Shown here in pieces: positions 29,601 to 41,150 of a DNA stretch of 64,000 bases. Source of the DNA: Amaranthus tricolor (Eukaryota > Streptophyta > Magnoliopsida > Caryophyllales > Amaranthaceae); NCBI RefSeq assembly GCF_026212465.1, contig NC_080049.1, forward strand, positions 9,518,090-9,582,089. Reading direction: 5' to 3'. The notes under the pieces were generated by a model. That model searched no databases. It was given only the letters and a program-made list of their open reading frames with translations, and was not told the DNA's origin. Made by a program: the position numbers and the translations under genes. Positions within the stretch are counted from its first letter, which is position 1, and every line of letters begins with the position of its first letter.

Positions 29601-30047
29601 TGATGAGGTCTTAGTGTCTGGGGTTGGACTGTAGACTGGTGTTGGAGTGTATGATGGAGTTTCATATGAAGGTGGGGAACTGTAAAGAGGACTTTGGGTG
29701 TATGCTGGAGTCTCATACTCAGGAGATGGGGATGGGCTGTATGGTGGACTTAGAGTGGTGTATGCTGGAGTGTCATACTCAGGAGATGGAGATGGGCTAT
29801 ATGGTGGACTTAGAGTAGTATAGGACGGAGTTTCATACGCGGGAGAGGGAGATGGACTATAAGGTGGGGTTGAAGTGTATGATGAAGTTTCAGATTCAGG
29901 CGAGGGACTATAAACTGGAGTTGATGTGTACGAGAGAGGCTCAATGGTAGAAGGTGGAGTGTAAGAACGAGACACGCTAGCAGATGCAAAAACTAAAGAT
30001 GACAAAACAAGGAAAGTGGAGAGGGAGAGGATGCGTGGGAGACCCAT
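26669..30047 (-). CDS. Extensin-like / proline-rich cell-wall protein with Ole e 1 domain, copy C
   Basis: Exons 30047-28058 and 27741-26669 with the same 316-bp intron encode a 1020-residue protein identical to copy A: signal peptide, [18 protein letters not shown] repeats, a six-cysteine Ole e 1 domain and a Tyr-rich tail ending YTNYGY. Role and limits are as for copy A. The proximal promoter (TATA at 30102-30109) lies in the duplicated tract. Everything beyond 30124 is the diverged upstream region that probably belonged to copy B, so A and C may be regulated differently while making the same protein. Confidence 0.9.
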
Positions 30048-30101
30048 GTTTGTAGATGGGAACCAAGATGAGGATGGTGTAAGACTAAAAATGTAATGGG
30101 C

Positions 30102-30109
30102 TTATATAA
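30102..30109 (-). promoter_or_regulatory. TATA box of extensin-like copy C
   Basis: TTATATAA about 55 bp upstream of the ATG, identical in position to copy A. Confidence 0.65.
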
Positions 30110-30123
30110 TGTTGATTGCCGCT

Positions 30124-30652
30124 CAAATATTATTGTTGGAATTTGATTTAGTTTGCACGACTGCCGGCTATGAAAATTATTGTTGGAATTGTAGTTAGTG
30201 GGCCGCATATATCCACGACGTGTACAAGTGAAATATGAATACTAAGACCTGCTTAGATCGAGACTGCCTGCAATTTTAATTTTTTGAGTTTTAGTTTTTT
30301 CTTAAGTATAAAGTTAGTGGAGGAGGTATCATCTTTAATTTCATTTTTCATTAGTTTATTTCGAATGTCACTACAGCAACATTATTTTTGGGTTTTAGTT
30401 TTTAGAACTATAATTCACTTATCTTTACCAATTGTAAGGTATAGTAGTGGGGATTTTCGGAGCCTTTAGTATTTTAATATATTTAATTTTAATCCTTTTT
30501 AGTCGTAATTGTTGTCACTTATCACCTATCTATACCAATTGTTGTTTTTGTTACCCTTCTTGATTAATAGAATTTGATAAGTCCACAATTAATGCTACCT
30601 CCACGTGTTCAACCCTTCTTGATTAATAGAATTTGATTATTGGGAATTTATA
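30124..30652. other. Upstream region of copy C, paralogous to that of copy A
   Basis: 30124-30262 matches 13749-13945, and about 30424-30570 matches 14575-14710, both with substitutions. It has no gene. It lacks the hAT insertion present upstream of copy A, so that insertion came after the old duplication. Confidence 0.7.
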
Positions 30653-30657
30653 TAATG

Positions 30658-31304
30658 TGTTTCGGTAAGAAAACGAGGAAGTGCAGGAGACACTTGAAAT
30701 ACCTAAAATAGAATTGTTATCAAAGTCAACGGTCGACAAACTGGAAGTGAGATGTGACTCTTCCGCAGAAGTGACCTGAAGTCCTGCAACACAACACGTT
30801 AGCTTTGCCCGGGGGGTGATCTCCCGGAAAACCCCTCCGACGCTCAAGTCAGATAGGAGATGAGAGATCAATGAATGAACGATAATATGTTGAATGCCAG
30901 AATGTATATATCAGGATAATGGTTGTTTATATTTTGGTGCGTTGGTGAAGATTTAGATGAGTAGAGATTTTGGCAGATTTTCGATATGGTCTTTTTAACT
31001 TCGGGGGTAAATGGTGATAACAGCCTCTATTTATAAGGACAAAGATGGAGTTACCTCAGAAAAAAGGTGGGAGTTCATTGGTTTTATGGCAGGTGAGGGG
31101 AAGGCATGGTTAGTTAATGTGATGAGTGGGTGGGTAGTTATTTTAGCTTTTAAGAGTTTGGTACTTGGTGGTTAAGCAGAGTAGAGGAAATGTCAGAAAA
31201 AGCCCCTTGACTAGGCATAAAGGTCATCTGAAAATCAAAGGGTATATAGGTAGTTTCACAGTGATAATTATTAAAAAAATAAACAATGAAATGTTACCAT
31301 AACA
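30658..31304 (-). repeat. 3' LTR
   Basis: TG...CA-bounded repeat matching 32038-32460 plus 36937-37158 with a few percent difference by eye. Next to it lies a purine-leaning stretch (GTGGGGCTAAA on the minus strand) in the polypurine-tract position. Confidence 0.9.
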
Positions 31305-32037
31305 TTTAGCCCCACGCATGAAAGATGATGTAAGAGGAACCACCAACAGAATCACAACATCTTCCTTTATGCGGAAAGGATAACGATATTCAAATGTTAA
31401 CTGTTCAAATCTTGAAGGTGATATTTTCAAAATTGATAACGTCCCGATAATTTCCCGCCACAATACCACGGAAAATGACCACGGAAACGTATGACTCTTA
31501 CTGGCACAATTTCAATCATCTTGGCCGCAACATCTAGATCATTGTCTCGGAAAAGATCCGAATCACGTACTTAGCCCTAGTTTGGATAGGACCTGCCTAA
31601 AGGGGGTCCGAATCACTTTTACCCTACAAGCATGGTAATTGGTAGAACCCAGTTTGTTTTTCCCTCCTCTTTCTGTTCCTTCTGCTTGACCGCGATATTT
31701 GTGTGTCCCTATCATCGGATTTTTGGGAACTCGAGTTGGTGGGTTCAATGCTCTCCTTGAGGTTCTTGATTTGATCCACCATGTCAGCCAACACCTGCTC
31801 ATGGGGGGTAGCGGCATTGGCGCTGACAATGGCGCAAAGTTGCTCAGCGAAAGTGGTAGTGAGATTCTGTGCCAGCATGTCCAGATCACGGCCAGTCACG
31901 GCTTGATTGTTGGCCTGACCCGCGGAAGTTTCTATATTTGTGTTGTGCACGATAGCGGTTGTTGTAGGATTCTTCTTGGGAGCCATGGATTTTTGTTCAA
32001 GTGCTTAAAACATGGATCCCCACAGACGACGCCAAAC
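31305..32037 (-). pseudogene. Gag fragment and leader of the LTR retrotransposon
   Basis: An open frame at 31986-31624 begins MAPKKNPTTTAIVHNTN about 50 bp after the 5' LTR. It has a predicted helical stretch (DLDMLAQNLTTTFAEQLCAI, ADMVDQIKNLKESIEP) and a basic tail (SRSSRRNRKRREKQ), consistent with a gag N-terminus. It ends early, with no capsid, protease or polymerase motifs. Confidence 0.7.
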
Positions 32038-32914
32038 TGTTTCGGTAAGGAAACGAGGAAGTGCAGGAGACACTTGAAATACCTAAAATAGAAGTGTTAT
32101 CAAAGTCAACGGTCGATAAACTGGAAGTGAGATGTGACTTTTCCGCGGAAGAGACCCGAAGTCCTGCAACACAACACGTTAGCCTTGCTTGGGGGGTGAT
32201 CTCCCGGAAAATCCTTCCGACGCTCAAGTTAGATAGGAGATGAGAGATCCATGAATGAACGATAATAAGTTAAATGTCAGAATGTATATATCAGGATATT
32301 GGTTGTTTATATTTTGGTGTGTTGGTGAAGACAATGATGAGTAGAAATTTTGGCAAATTTTCGGTATGGTCTTTTTCACTTCGGAGGGTAAATGGTGATA
32401 ACAACCTCTATTTATAAGGACAAAGAAGGAGTTACCTCAGAAAAAAGGTGAGACTTCATGCACTAGTGGAAAAAACATCATTTGCTGCGGTTTTTTATAT
32501 ACGCAGCAATAAATAGGAAAAAAGAATAAGAAAAAAAAATAACAACAAATGCTGTGAGTTTTTTGATGCTCGCAGCATATAAGCTATTTTTCACAACAAA
32601 TGCTGCGGTTTTTGGCCTGCCTGCATCAAACAGTGATTCCCAAAAAATTAAAAACCCGCGTTTTAACGTTCATTTGCTTAAACCCTCATATAAACTATTG
32701 TATTCCTAAAACCAACGACTACCTACTGTCTTCTTCTTCTTCAAGTTCTCAAAAATCTCTGCAAAAACCCACGAAAATCTCAGCAAAAATCTCTTTAAGT
32801 TCTTCACCACGACTGCTACTGTGTTCTTCTCTTCAATTTCGTTCATCATCTTCCAAACCCCACGACTGCTACTGTACGTGTTTTTCAATAACCACCCATT
32901 GCACGAATTTGGAA

Positions 32915-35900
32915 TAAAATGCATTGGGTCAACCCTGTGCAAAATGGCGTAGGCAATATGGAAAACAAGTAGGCCTATGTATCCGCAAGATTTTCATATT
33001 GTACGCATGGAACGAGGTTCCAGAGGGTTTGAAGAACTCTCTATGGAATGATACTGTGGTAAGCAACTTTACTATTTTTATTCATTTAGTTTCATTTTAA
33101 AATTAATTTAATTGACACTAATAAATATAATTTTTTTTCTTGTAGAATCTTTTTCACATCGAGAGCGATGAGGAGAAGAAGAATGTGTATCTTTTAGCTG
33201 TTGCTGAAAGATTCAGAGATTTCAAATCCAAGCTAGTAACTGGCTGGATCACGAAGAAGCGTTCCCGTACGACCAAAAAGGTCAAAACGGGAAACGAAGG
33301 TGGAGAGAAAGCACCTTCGAAGATGCCCTACGAAATATGGGGTCACATATCAAAGATGGAATGGGATGCTTTTGTTGCCAAAAGAACAACTCCCATTGAA
33401 GTTGTAAGTATTCCATATTATACTATAGCTTTTGATTTGAATTTACTTCTTTTGATTCAATCATTAAACTAATATATGAAATTTGATGTCTATTGATTAA
33501 TTAGGAAAAGCGTGGTAAAGCTTCTGAATCAGCAAGCAAAAAGAAGTTTTACCATCGCCTTGGCCCAAAAACGTACGATGAGGTCCGAAAAGAGTGGGTA
33601 GATGCGGGTTTATACCCCAATCAAAGTCCAGCCACGCCCTCATCTACGACTATCTCCAAATCCGTGAATACTCCAGTTGGAGATCGGGTGCGAGATTGGT
33701 ATTGCGGACTTCATTACTGAGATACAAGTGGTAAATTTACCATTACTGATCCGGGAACGAAGAAGGTTGCTGATGCTGTGGTGAGTTTTGAATTTATTAA
33801 GTATATTCTTGATTTGTTTTGTATTTTTTGGCTTTGATTTACTTATACTAATTGTTATATATGTCACTGTTTATTTAAACAGATGGACTGGAAGGAAAAA
33901 GAAGATACGGGGGAGTTCACGCAATGTTGATGCATTGTATATGGTCTTAGGGAAGACCATAGAGGGTGGGTAGTCGAAAAAGGAGGCGTTGTGGGGTTAA
34001 AGAAGGCATTCAACAAAGAGTGTGTTGCTACTCAATCCCGAACGATGCCACTTGATGAAGTAGCAACCTTCCGAGCAGAAATTACGAAGGACGTTCTCAC
34101 CAAAGTGGCACTTGTGTTGCAGAAGATGGGAGCACCCACTGTTGACTTGGCAAACCTAATTTTCGAGGATCAGCAAAGTCAACATGGGGATCCTAACGCT
34201 TCGGTCGAGCCAACACTTGAGCCCATTACTCCCGTAGCACCCCAACTCATTAGTACCCCTGAAGGGCAAAATCCCACAACGGAGACCATGAACTCTGTTG
34301 CTCAAAATCCGGAGCCAACTCCCAAGCTAGTGGTTCAGGTACATAGTTTTTAAATATATAAGCACTTATTAATTTAAATTGCAACATGTTTTAATATTTT
34401 ATTATGATGCTTATTATACTAAACAACACAATTTTCAGGAGGCGACTCCTTGTTCTCTTTTGTTGCCTCAGTTAGGTGTTGCTAGTGATGGCGACTTAAC
34501 TGAGGTTGCATATGGTGTGGCATAGCCAACCAAAGAGGGCCAAACAGTGCATTCGATGTCTGTTATAAGTGGCCACATCAGTGTGACCGTGGAAACTATT
34601 CTAAAGGGGTTTGAAAATTTCTCACTCTCAGTTCCAATGCCAGAATGGAGCCTTGAGAAACTATCAGACGCCCTAGGTAGTTTCGTCACATGGCTATGCT
34701 TGGGTCCAATTCACTACCATGGTAATAATCATTTGTACCTTATTTATTTTTATTTTTTTAATTGTATATTTACACTAATTTAATTGTATAAATTGAAATA
34801 GAAAAAGAGTCCAAAGGGCTCTAGGAGAGAGATCGGTTCCTCATCAAAGGTGTCGACTGGGTCAAATTCGATGGCAATCACTCCAATTTTGACTGATGCG
34901 GAGCTAAAAGATCTCTCTCAAGATTGCAAATGGCTGCACACTTGTGCATCTCGCATGCTTGAGGAGACCCAATCGTTCTAACCCTGCAGAAGGAACAATT
35001 CTGCTTTGTTGAGAGCCCATTTGTAATTATTAGTCCTAGTGACATTGGGCAATTTTTGAGAGGAGAAATGTTGAATGTAGCTCTTATCCATGTCTACATG
35101 AGGTGATGTTCATTTTAATAACCGAATTACTGAAAAAATTGGCTTATTCGTGAGTTTAGTGCGGCTTATGAGGAGCTAAATTCTTGCGAACCTCCAATAA
35201 AAATTGGATGGTTTTGTCCTGAGTCAATTTCGGGTACTAAATGCGTAAATGATCCAGATGACGTCAAAGCATACATTGAGACTGCTTTGAATAATTCCCT
35301 TGCATCTAAACACACATTCATTATGGCTCCATATGTGGAAGAGTAAGTTTTATTTTTGAAATTGAACTTATCTTTTGATTTTTAAGTTCACATAATCTCT
35401 AATTTATTAATTTTAAATTTGCGTTTGTAGTTTGCATTGGATACTCTTGGTCATATGTCCTTTAACGAACACTGTGCACATCTTCGACTCATTACAAAAA
35501 CCTCAAAGCCGGCCTCGCAACATAAAATTCAAAGCCTTGTTGAATGCGTACGTAATTTTATAAATTTTACCAATTTGATTTAATTAAGTGTTATATATAT
35601 CTAAATAGTATTACATTAATATTATTACATGCATTGATATATAAATAGTTATATTTTTCTCATGCATTTCAGCACAATGAAGAAACTGCGTGTAGAAATG
35701 GGATCTATATCCAGAGCGACATTTCTGAAATGGACAATAGTAAAGGTACACAATACTATTCGATTTTAGGGGTTTTAAGCTTTTTTTGCACTTTCGGGCA
35801 CAAAGTAGCTCAAACTTGGTTTGTTTTGCACGAAACTTGGCACACAACACTATTTGGTATATGTTATTGTGTTGAAGTGGTTAGAATTGAAAATCATAGT

Positions 35901-36436
35901 CATATGCTAGAAATTACGTGTTAAGTTGCAATTTTATGGGTTTTTAAGCTTTTTTGGCACTTTCGCGCATAAAGTAGTTCACACTTGGTTTGGTTTGTAT
36001 GAAACTTGGCACACAACACTATTTGGTATATATTATTTTGTTGAAGTGGTTAGAATTGAAAATCATAGTCATATGCTAGAATTTACGTGTTATGTTGCGA
36101 TTTTAGGGGTTTTTAAGCTTTTTGGCACTAACATCTATTTTCTCTTAGTGCTTTCGATAAGCTTATAATATCGTTGATTGCGGCCACTACACTCTCATAT
36201 ACATGGATGATATCTTACAATCCGTGAAGAAGGTTGGAGTCGAAAACATAGATGCCGTAAGTATTTGTTACGTTCTTAAATTATAATATATATTATATAT
36301 TATATATCTTTTATTTTTATATTTTATTATAGGTTTTATACGACAATCCAAGGGAAACACGCCCTTTGAGAGATGGGAAAATGCGCGAATTGAAAGACAA
36401 GATTGTATCGCGTATCTTGCTAATTTTTGTTCTTGG
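32915..36436 (+). pseudogene. CACTA-2 second gene (Transposase_24-like plus Ulp1-like), truncated and broken
   Basis: Matches exons of the CACTA-1 gene: NSLWNDTV then an intron, FKSKLVTGWITKKR near 33225, TYDEVRKEWVDAGLYPNQ near 33570, the 34000-34340 block and the Ulp1-like part (LHWILLVICPLTNTVHIFDS near 35435). It keeps the exon at about 35671-35746 that CACTA-1 has lost. The active-site region reads IVDCGHYTLIYMDD near 36163. The 5' exon is cut by the internal deletion, a stop replaces Tyr in the LEYNALG motif (about 32912), another replaces Gln upstream of the DCG motif, and frames are shifted in the 34800-35100 region. Confidence 0.8.
35790..36130 (+). repeat. Tandem repeat, two ~169-bp units, in a CACTA-2 intron
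   Basis: GAAACTTGGCACACAACACT occurs at 35832 and 36001, followed each time by the same block as in CACTA-1 (7876-8350). CACTA-1 has three units at the equivalent intron. Confidence 0.92.
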
Positions 36437-36612
36437 TAAATAATATAATTAGTTTAGATTTAGGACTTTAATTTGTATATGTACATATTATTATATATAC
36501 GATCGAGAGTTTACAAAGAGACTATTGGTGATTATTTGTGATAATTGGTGATTATCATTGGATTATTACATTGTACATTATTGGATTATTTATTAGTATT
36601 AAACGAAAAAAG

Positions 36613-36726
<114 letters not shown>

Positions 36727-37163
36727 TGCGAGCCTCCCTAAAACCGCAACACATAGTTTAAGACTATATGTTGCGGTTTTAATGAGGCCCGCAGCTTATG
36801 GTTCACTTTTCTGCTGCGGTTTTAAACCGCAGCATTTAAAATAGGCCTTCTGCTGCCATCACTAATGCTTGGGGCCAAAACCGTAGCATATTATGGCAAA
36901 AAATCGCAGCAAATGAGATTTTTTCCACTAGTGATGGGTGCCATGGCAGGGGAGGGGAAGACATGGTTAGTTGATGTGATGAGTGGGTAGTTATTTTAGG
37001 GTTTTGGGAGTAGTTTACTTGGTTGTTAAGCAGACTAGACGAAATGTCATAAAAAACCCCTTGACTAGGAATAAAGGTCAACAAAAAGTCAAAGGGTATT
37101 TAGGTAGTTTCACATTGATAATTAGTAAATAAATAAACAATTAAATGTTACCATAACATAATG

Positions 37164-37870
37164 TATTACCAATCTCTTGTTTGGTATGTTAGAAGGAATA
37201 AGTTGAGAATTGTGAATATATATTGAAAATAAAATGTCAATTGACAATTTTGTCCCCATTAAATAAAAAAGCATGTGAATTTTTTATAAATAAGGGTACA
37301 AATGTCTTTTCAAAAAAAACTCAAAGGGCGTTTGGTATATGAGAATGGGAATTTGAGGATAAGAATGTGGGATTGAGATTGAGATTTGATTATTGGGATT
37401 TTTTTATATAATATATTACCAATCCCTTGTTTGGTATGTTAGAAGAAATAAGACAGAAATTGTGGATATATATTGAAAATAAAATATATATTGACAAATT
37501 TGCCCCATTAAAAATACAAAAACTAGTGAATTTTTTATAAACAAGGTTATAAATGTCTTTTCAAAATAAAACTCAATTCCCATCCCCTAATACTTGCCCC
37601 CCATATGTATTAAGGGGTATTTGGCATATGGAAATTTGGGATGAGAATGGAAATTTAATTCCCAAAAATCATAAAATTTCATATTTGGTAGGTGGGATTG
37701 GGATTAAAATTAGGAATTGAAAGTGGGAATTTTAGCTATCAATTCCCAAGGTTTTAGTACCTATGGGGGCAAGTATTAGGCGAAGGGAATTGAGGGGTTG
37801 TTTGGCAATTTGATAGGTTGAATTGGGATTAAAATTAGGGATTGAAAATGGGAATTTTGGCCATCAATCA
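37164..37870. repeat. Cluster of related MITE-like segments
   Basis: The segment TTACCAATCYCTTGTTTGGT ... GTTAGAAG occurs at 37166-37200 and 37414-37445. GGCGTTTGGTATATGAGAATGGGAATTTGAGG-like and TGGGATTGGGATTAAAATTAGG-like pieces recur to 37870. The LTR retrotransposon inserted into one of these repeats, since its left flank 30640-30657 continues into 37159. Exact element ends are unclear. Confidence 0.5.
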
Positions 37871-38330
37871 CCAAGGTTTAATACTAAACTAAGACGAATA
37901 ATAATATTTTAATACGACCAATGCTATATTAATACGACTAATAATATACTAACACTACACTACTAAAACTAATAGTAAATTAATACGACAAATACTACAC
38001 TAATATGACTAGTACTATTACGAATAATACATACTAATAATACACTAAAACGACTAATAATATATTAATACTTCATTAATATAACAAATAATCTATTATA
38101 GGTACACTAGTACAACTAATAATATACTAATACGATTATAGCATACTAATACAACTAATATCATACTAATAAACACTAATTAGTTTCTTTCAAAAAATAA
38201 TAATAATATACTAATAAAATAATTTCAAACTAATATGACTAACAACTATACAAATACTACCAATACTAAACTAATTCTACTAATAAAAAATAAATAATAA
38301 ATGAAAAAATATTAAATGATAAATAATAGA
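37871..38330. repeat. Degenerate short tandem repeat (ACTAATACGACTAATAATA-type)
   Basis: Many imperfect copies of ACTAATACGACTAATAATA-like units, then AATAAATAATAAAT-type runs. A shorter stretch of the same motif lies at 14715-14830. Confidence 0.65.
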
Positions 38331-38354
38331 TAATAAATAATAAATAATCAATTC

Positions 38355-38610
38355 TCACTCTGTTTTCATTTGTTTTTTCTCAACTACTTTTTTTCGTGAA
38401 TTCCAATGCAAAATTAAAATTTAATAATTTTAATTGTGCGTTTTTAAAAATTTTAAAAGTTGATATTTAAAAAGTATATATTGAAACGAATCTATTAGAA
38501 TCCCACATGAATATGTTTTCTCATATAGATCGATGAAAAATCATAGTTAAAGTTTGATAATAAAGTTCATAAATTCTATTTGAGAATATCATATGAAAAT
38601 GGAGGGAGTA
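38355..38610. mobile_element. Stowaway-like MITE (candidate)
   Basis: The left end resembles CACTCTGTTTTCATTTG. The right end, TGAAAATGGAGGGAGTA, is its approximate inverse and has the CTCCCTCC motif of Stowaway/mariner MITEs. Size (~255 bp) and AT content fit. The target TA is not cleanly resolved. Confidence 0.5.
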
Positions 38611-39494
38611 ATAAATAATTGAGAATCAATAATAAATGATAAATATTTAATAATAAATAATAATTAAGATAAATAATAAATAATAATTAATAATTAGTAT
38701 TGAATTAGAATGAATAGTTGATTATTTAAATATAAATATATAGATACAAATAACTAATTTATCAAGTAAATTCAAAATTTTACATAAATAACCAAAATTG
38801 ACCTTTTTCTTATTCTGCAATTTCTTATTGATAGATAATAAAACAATCCATACAGATTTCATAACCAATAAAAAAAAAACTCGTAAATTTTGGGATAAAT
38901 ATACATTTTCTTATTTGTACTACTAATGTATGAATTGAGTCAATTTACAATGATGAGAACGTAAAAACTAACAATAAGCTCTTTGTATTCATATATAATC
39001 TATTCTTCATAGCTGCATTGGAAAACTCAGATAAAAAATTATTCACAAATTAGCATATGAGATGGTTTCATCAACAAATGCATGTTATACTAAAGTTTGA
39101 ATATATTCAATCAACTTGTGTGTCAATTGTGGAATCGTAGTGCAAGTCTTAAATATTTTGGTTTCTCATCCTAAGAGCTATAGAAATATAGTTAAACATT
39201 GCTTATTGGGGCGGGGGTATTACTCTTGATCAAGCATTTGCAGCATTGAGAGAGAATGATAAATTTATTGTGAGATGTGAGGAAAGAGAAGAAGAATGGT
39301 GTAGAGGTCTTATTTGATGAAGGTTCTTTTTGTTTTTTGGATGGAATATTGAAGGTTCTAATAGAAGAACAACAAAAGAGAAGGATTACTGAGGGAGAAT
39401 GATTAACAAAAGAGAAGGGCTACCCAAAAAAAGGGTAATAAGTATGTCTACATGAATTTGTAGGAGCAAGAGATATATAATATAATGAAAAAAT
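38611..39494. other. AT-rich intergenic DNA, nothing recognised
   Basis: No open frame of note, no recognisable element boundary. Confidence 0.5.
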
Positions 39495-40013
39495 GAATTC
39501 ATTTAGTATCCAAAATCGTTCTCCTTTGAATTAGGGGGTATAACTTGGAGCTTCGTAAGTTGACTTAAGAGTATAATATGATGGGAGCTTTATAAAGTGA
39601 ATTTTGAGCATCATATAGTAGTGTTTAAATTCATTAGTTGGAGTTTAGTTCGCCTCAGTGTAAGACTGAGTCTTTAAAGCCTTGTAAATTGAACAAGGTG
39701 TATAGATTGGTAGAGTTTCACATGAAGGAGTCTGATAACTTATTTTTACGTATAGGCTATTGGGAAAATTTGAAAAAAATAAGACAATTAAATAATTTAT
39801 TTTCCAAAATAAGCGTACGTACATCCAAACATAGGTTTGGCAAGAGTTGCTGTTAGTAACAGCGAAAGAGGAAAAAAAAATTATTAAAACCCCAAAGTCG
39901 CTGTTACTAATAGTGACTTTACCATTTTATAATTTTTTTTTATGAACTAAAGTAGCCGTTGTTAATTAGAAAAATAGCCGTTACGAACTTGAAAATAGCC
40001 GTTGTAATGATGT

Positions 40014-40026
40014 TCTATAAATAGCT
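40014..40026 (+). promoter_or_regulatory. TATA box for the GRF zinc-finger gene in the Mutator-like element
   Basis: TATAAATAGCTCC preceded by three AATAGCCGTT-type repeats (about 39955-40000) and followed by a CT/TCTTC-rich leader and a probable 5' UTR intron (donor AAGGTAAC near 40095, acceptor TATGTAG just before the ATG). Confidence 0.5.
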
Positions 40027-40192
40027 CCATCATTTCCCATACTTCATTATATCCATTCTACATCATTCTTCTTCTTTTCAATCAATTTTTAAAGGTAACA
40101 TAAGGTATTATGTTAGTTTTACTCTCAAATTATAAATGTTAATATTACTTTTGAAAGTTCACTTACGTTACTATATTATATGTATTATGTAG

Positions 40193-40510
40193 ATGTCAAA
40201 GGAGCATTGTATTGAAGAGTTTTGTGATTGTGGCTATGAAGTTAAGATTAATACAGATTGGAGCGACTTCGATCCAGGGCGTGAATTTGTTGCTTGCCCT
40301 TTCTACTTGGTTGACGGATTAGGATTCACATACTTTAGATGGATTGCTCCGGAGGGTACAAAATGACAGAGAGACTTAATAATACGGCTTGAAAAGGAAA
40401 ACCAAGAGCTTAAAGATGAGGTATTTAATCTAAAGAGACAAATGGATGATATGGCACATAGAAAAGAAGAGACTGAAAGAATTATGAGAAAGTTTAAGAA
40501 GCCTTCTTAG
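40193..40510 (+). pseudogene. Small GRF-type zinc-finger / coiled-coil protein with internal stop
   Basis: From the ATG at 40193 the frame reads FCDCGYEVKINTDWSDFDPG then EFVACPFYLVDG and FTYFRWI. This is the C-x-C ... C pattern of plant GRF zinc fingers, with the fourth position apparently Phe/Tyr rather than Cys. A TGA at 40364-40366 stops it after 57 residues. The same frame then continues with a leucine/charged coiled-coil (LIIRLEKENQELKDEVFNLK) to a TAG at 40508-40510. Readthrough would give about 105 residues, a normal size for these small proteins. The TGA could be a single mutation of an Arg codon. Confidence 0.65.
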
Positions 40511-40843
40511 TTAGCGACAGTAGTTTAATTTAACGAATGAAGTATGTAATTTGATATGGATTTGTTGAACATGATTGAAATTCTGTTGAATGTTCGATAG
40601 CAACATCCTTATTTGAATATGATTGTCTGTTTGTTTTTGATTAAATTCATACTGCATTCTTGGCGGAATGATTCATCGCCGAAAAGTCTGAGTACTTAAC
40701 ATCATTTCATTCATAATAAACGTGTGATAATACGATAAAAATATATACATCTACATATATGTTACAATTTACACACAAAAGACCAAATGTTACAAATATT
40801 GAGTATGTACAAATGTTGAATATATACAAATAGTATTCTAATG

Positions 40844-41150
40844 CTAATCCTCCTCCTGTACTCTGTCTAACTGTGACGGTTTACGACGCCTCCTACGATA
40901 GTAAGAGGCCGTCGCATGACAATCGGGTAGGGGAGGTGATTGATAATGTGATGATGTGGCACCCTGTGAGGACCCGGCACCGTAGTCCGGGCACGTTAAA
41001 TCAACCTCCTCAAGATGAAGATCAAGGTAAATAACAACTACATTCGACATATTCGTAGAGTTTAAGTGTAAATGACTACTATACATGACATACATTTTAA
41101 AATCAACACCAAATAAAAAAATTTGTAATAAAAACGTACCTCAATAAGCT
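40844..41150 (-). pseudogene. Unrecognised gene fragment inside the Mutator-like element
   Basis: An 83-codon open frame (41095-40844) encodes VVIYLDLHLEEVDLTCP, SSHYQSPPLPD and a basic SYYRRRRRKPSQ segment. An upstream exon-like piece at about 41183-41138 (VHKLAIILVDVQLIE, then a GTACGT donor) may precede it. Captured C-terminal pieces of plant mobile-domain proteins can look like this, but I cannot confirm it. Confidence 0.25.

Noticed and set aside
31699..32243. Plus-strand open frames over the retrotransposon gag and LTR
   Set aside because: Antisense to the minus-strand gag fragment and LTR; no recognisable domain.
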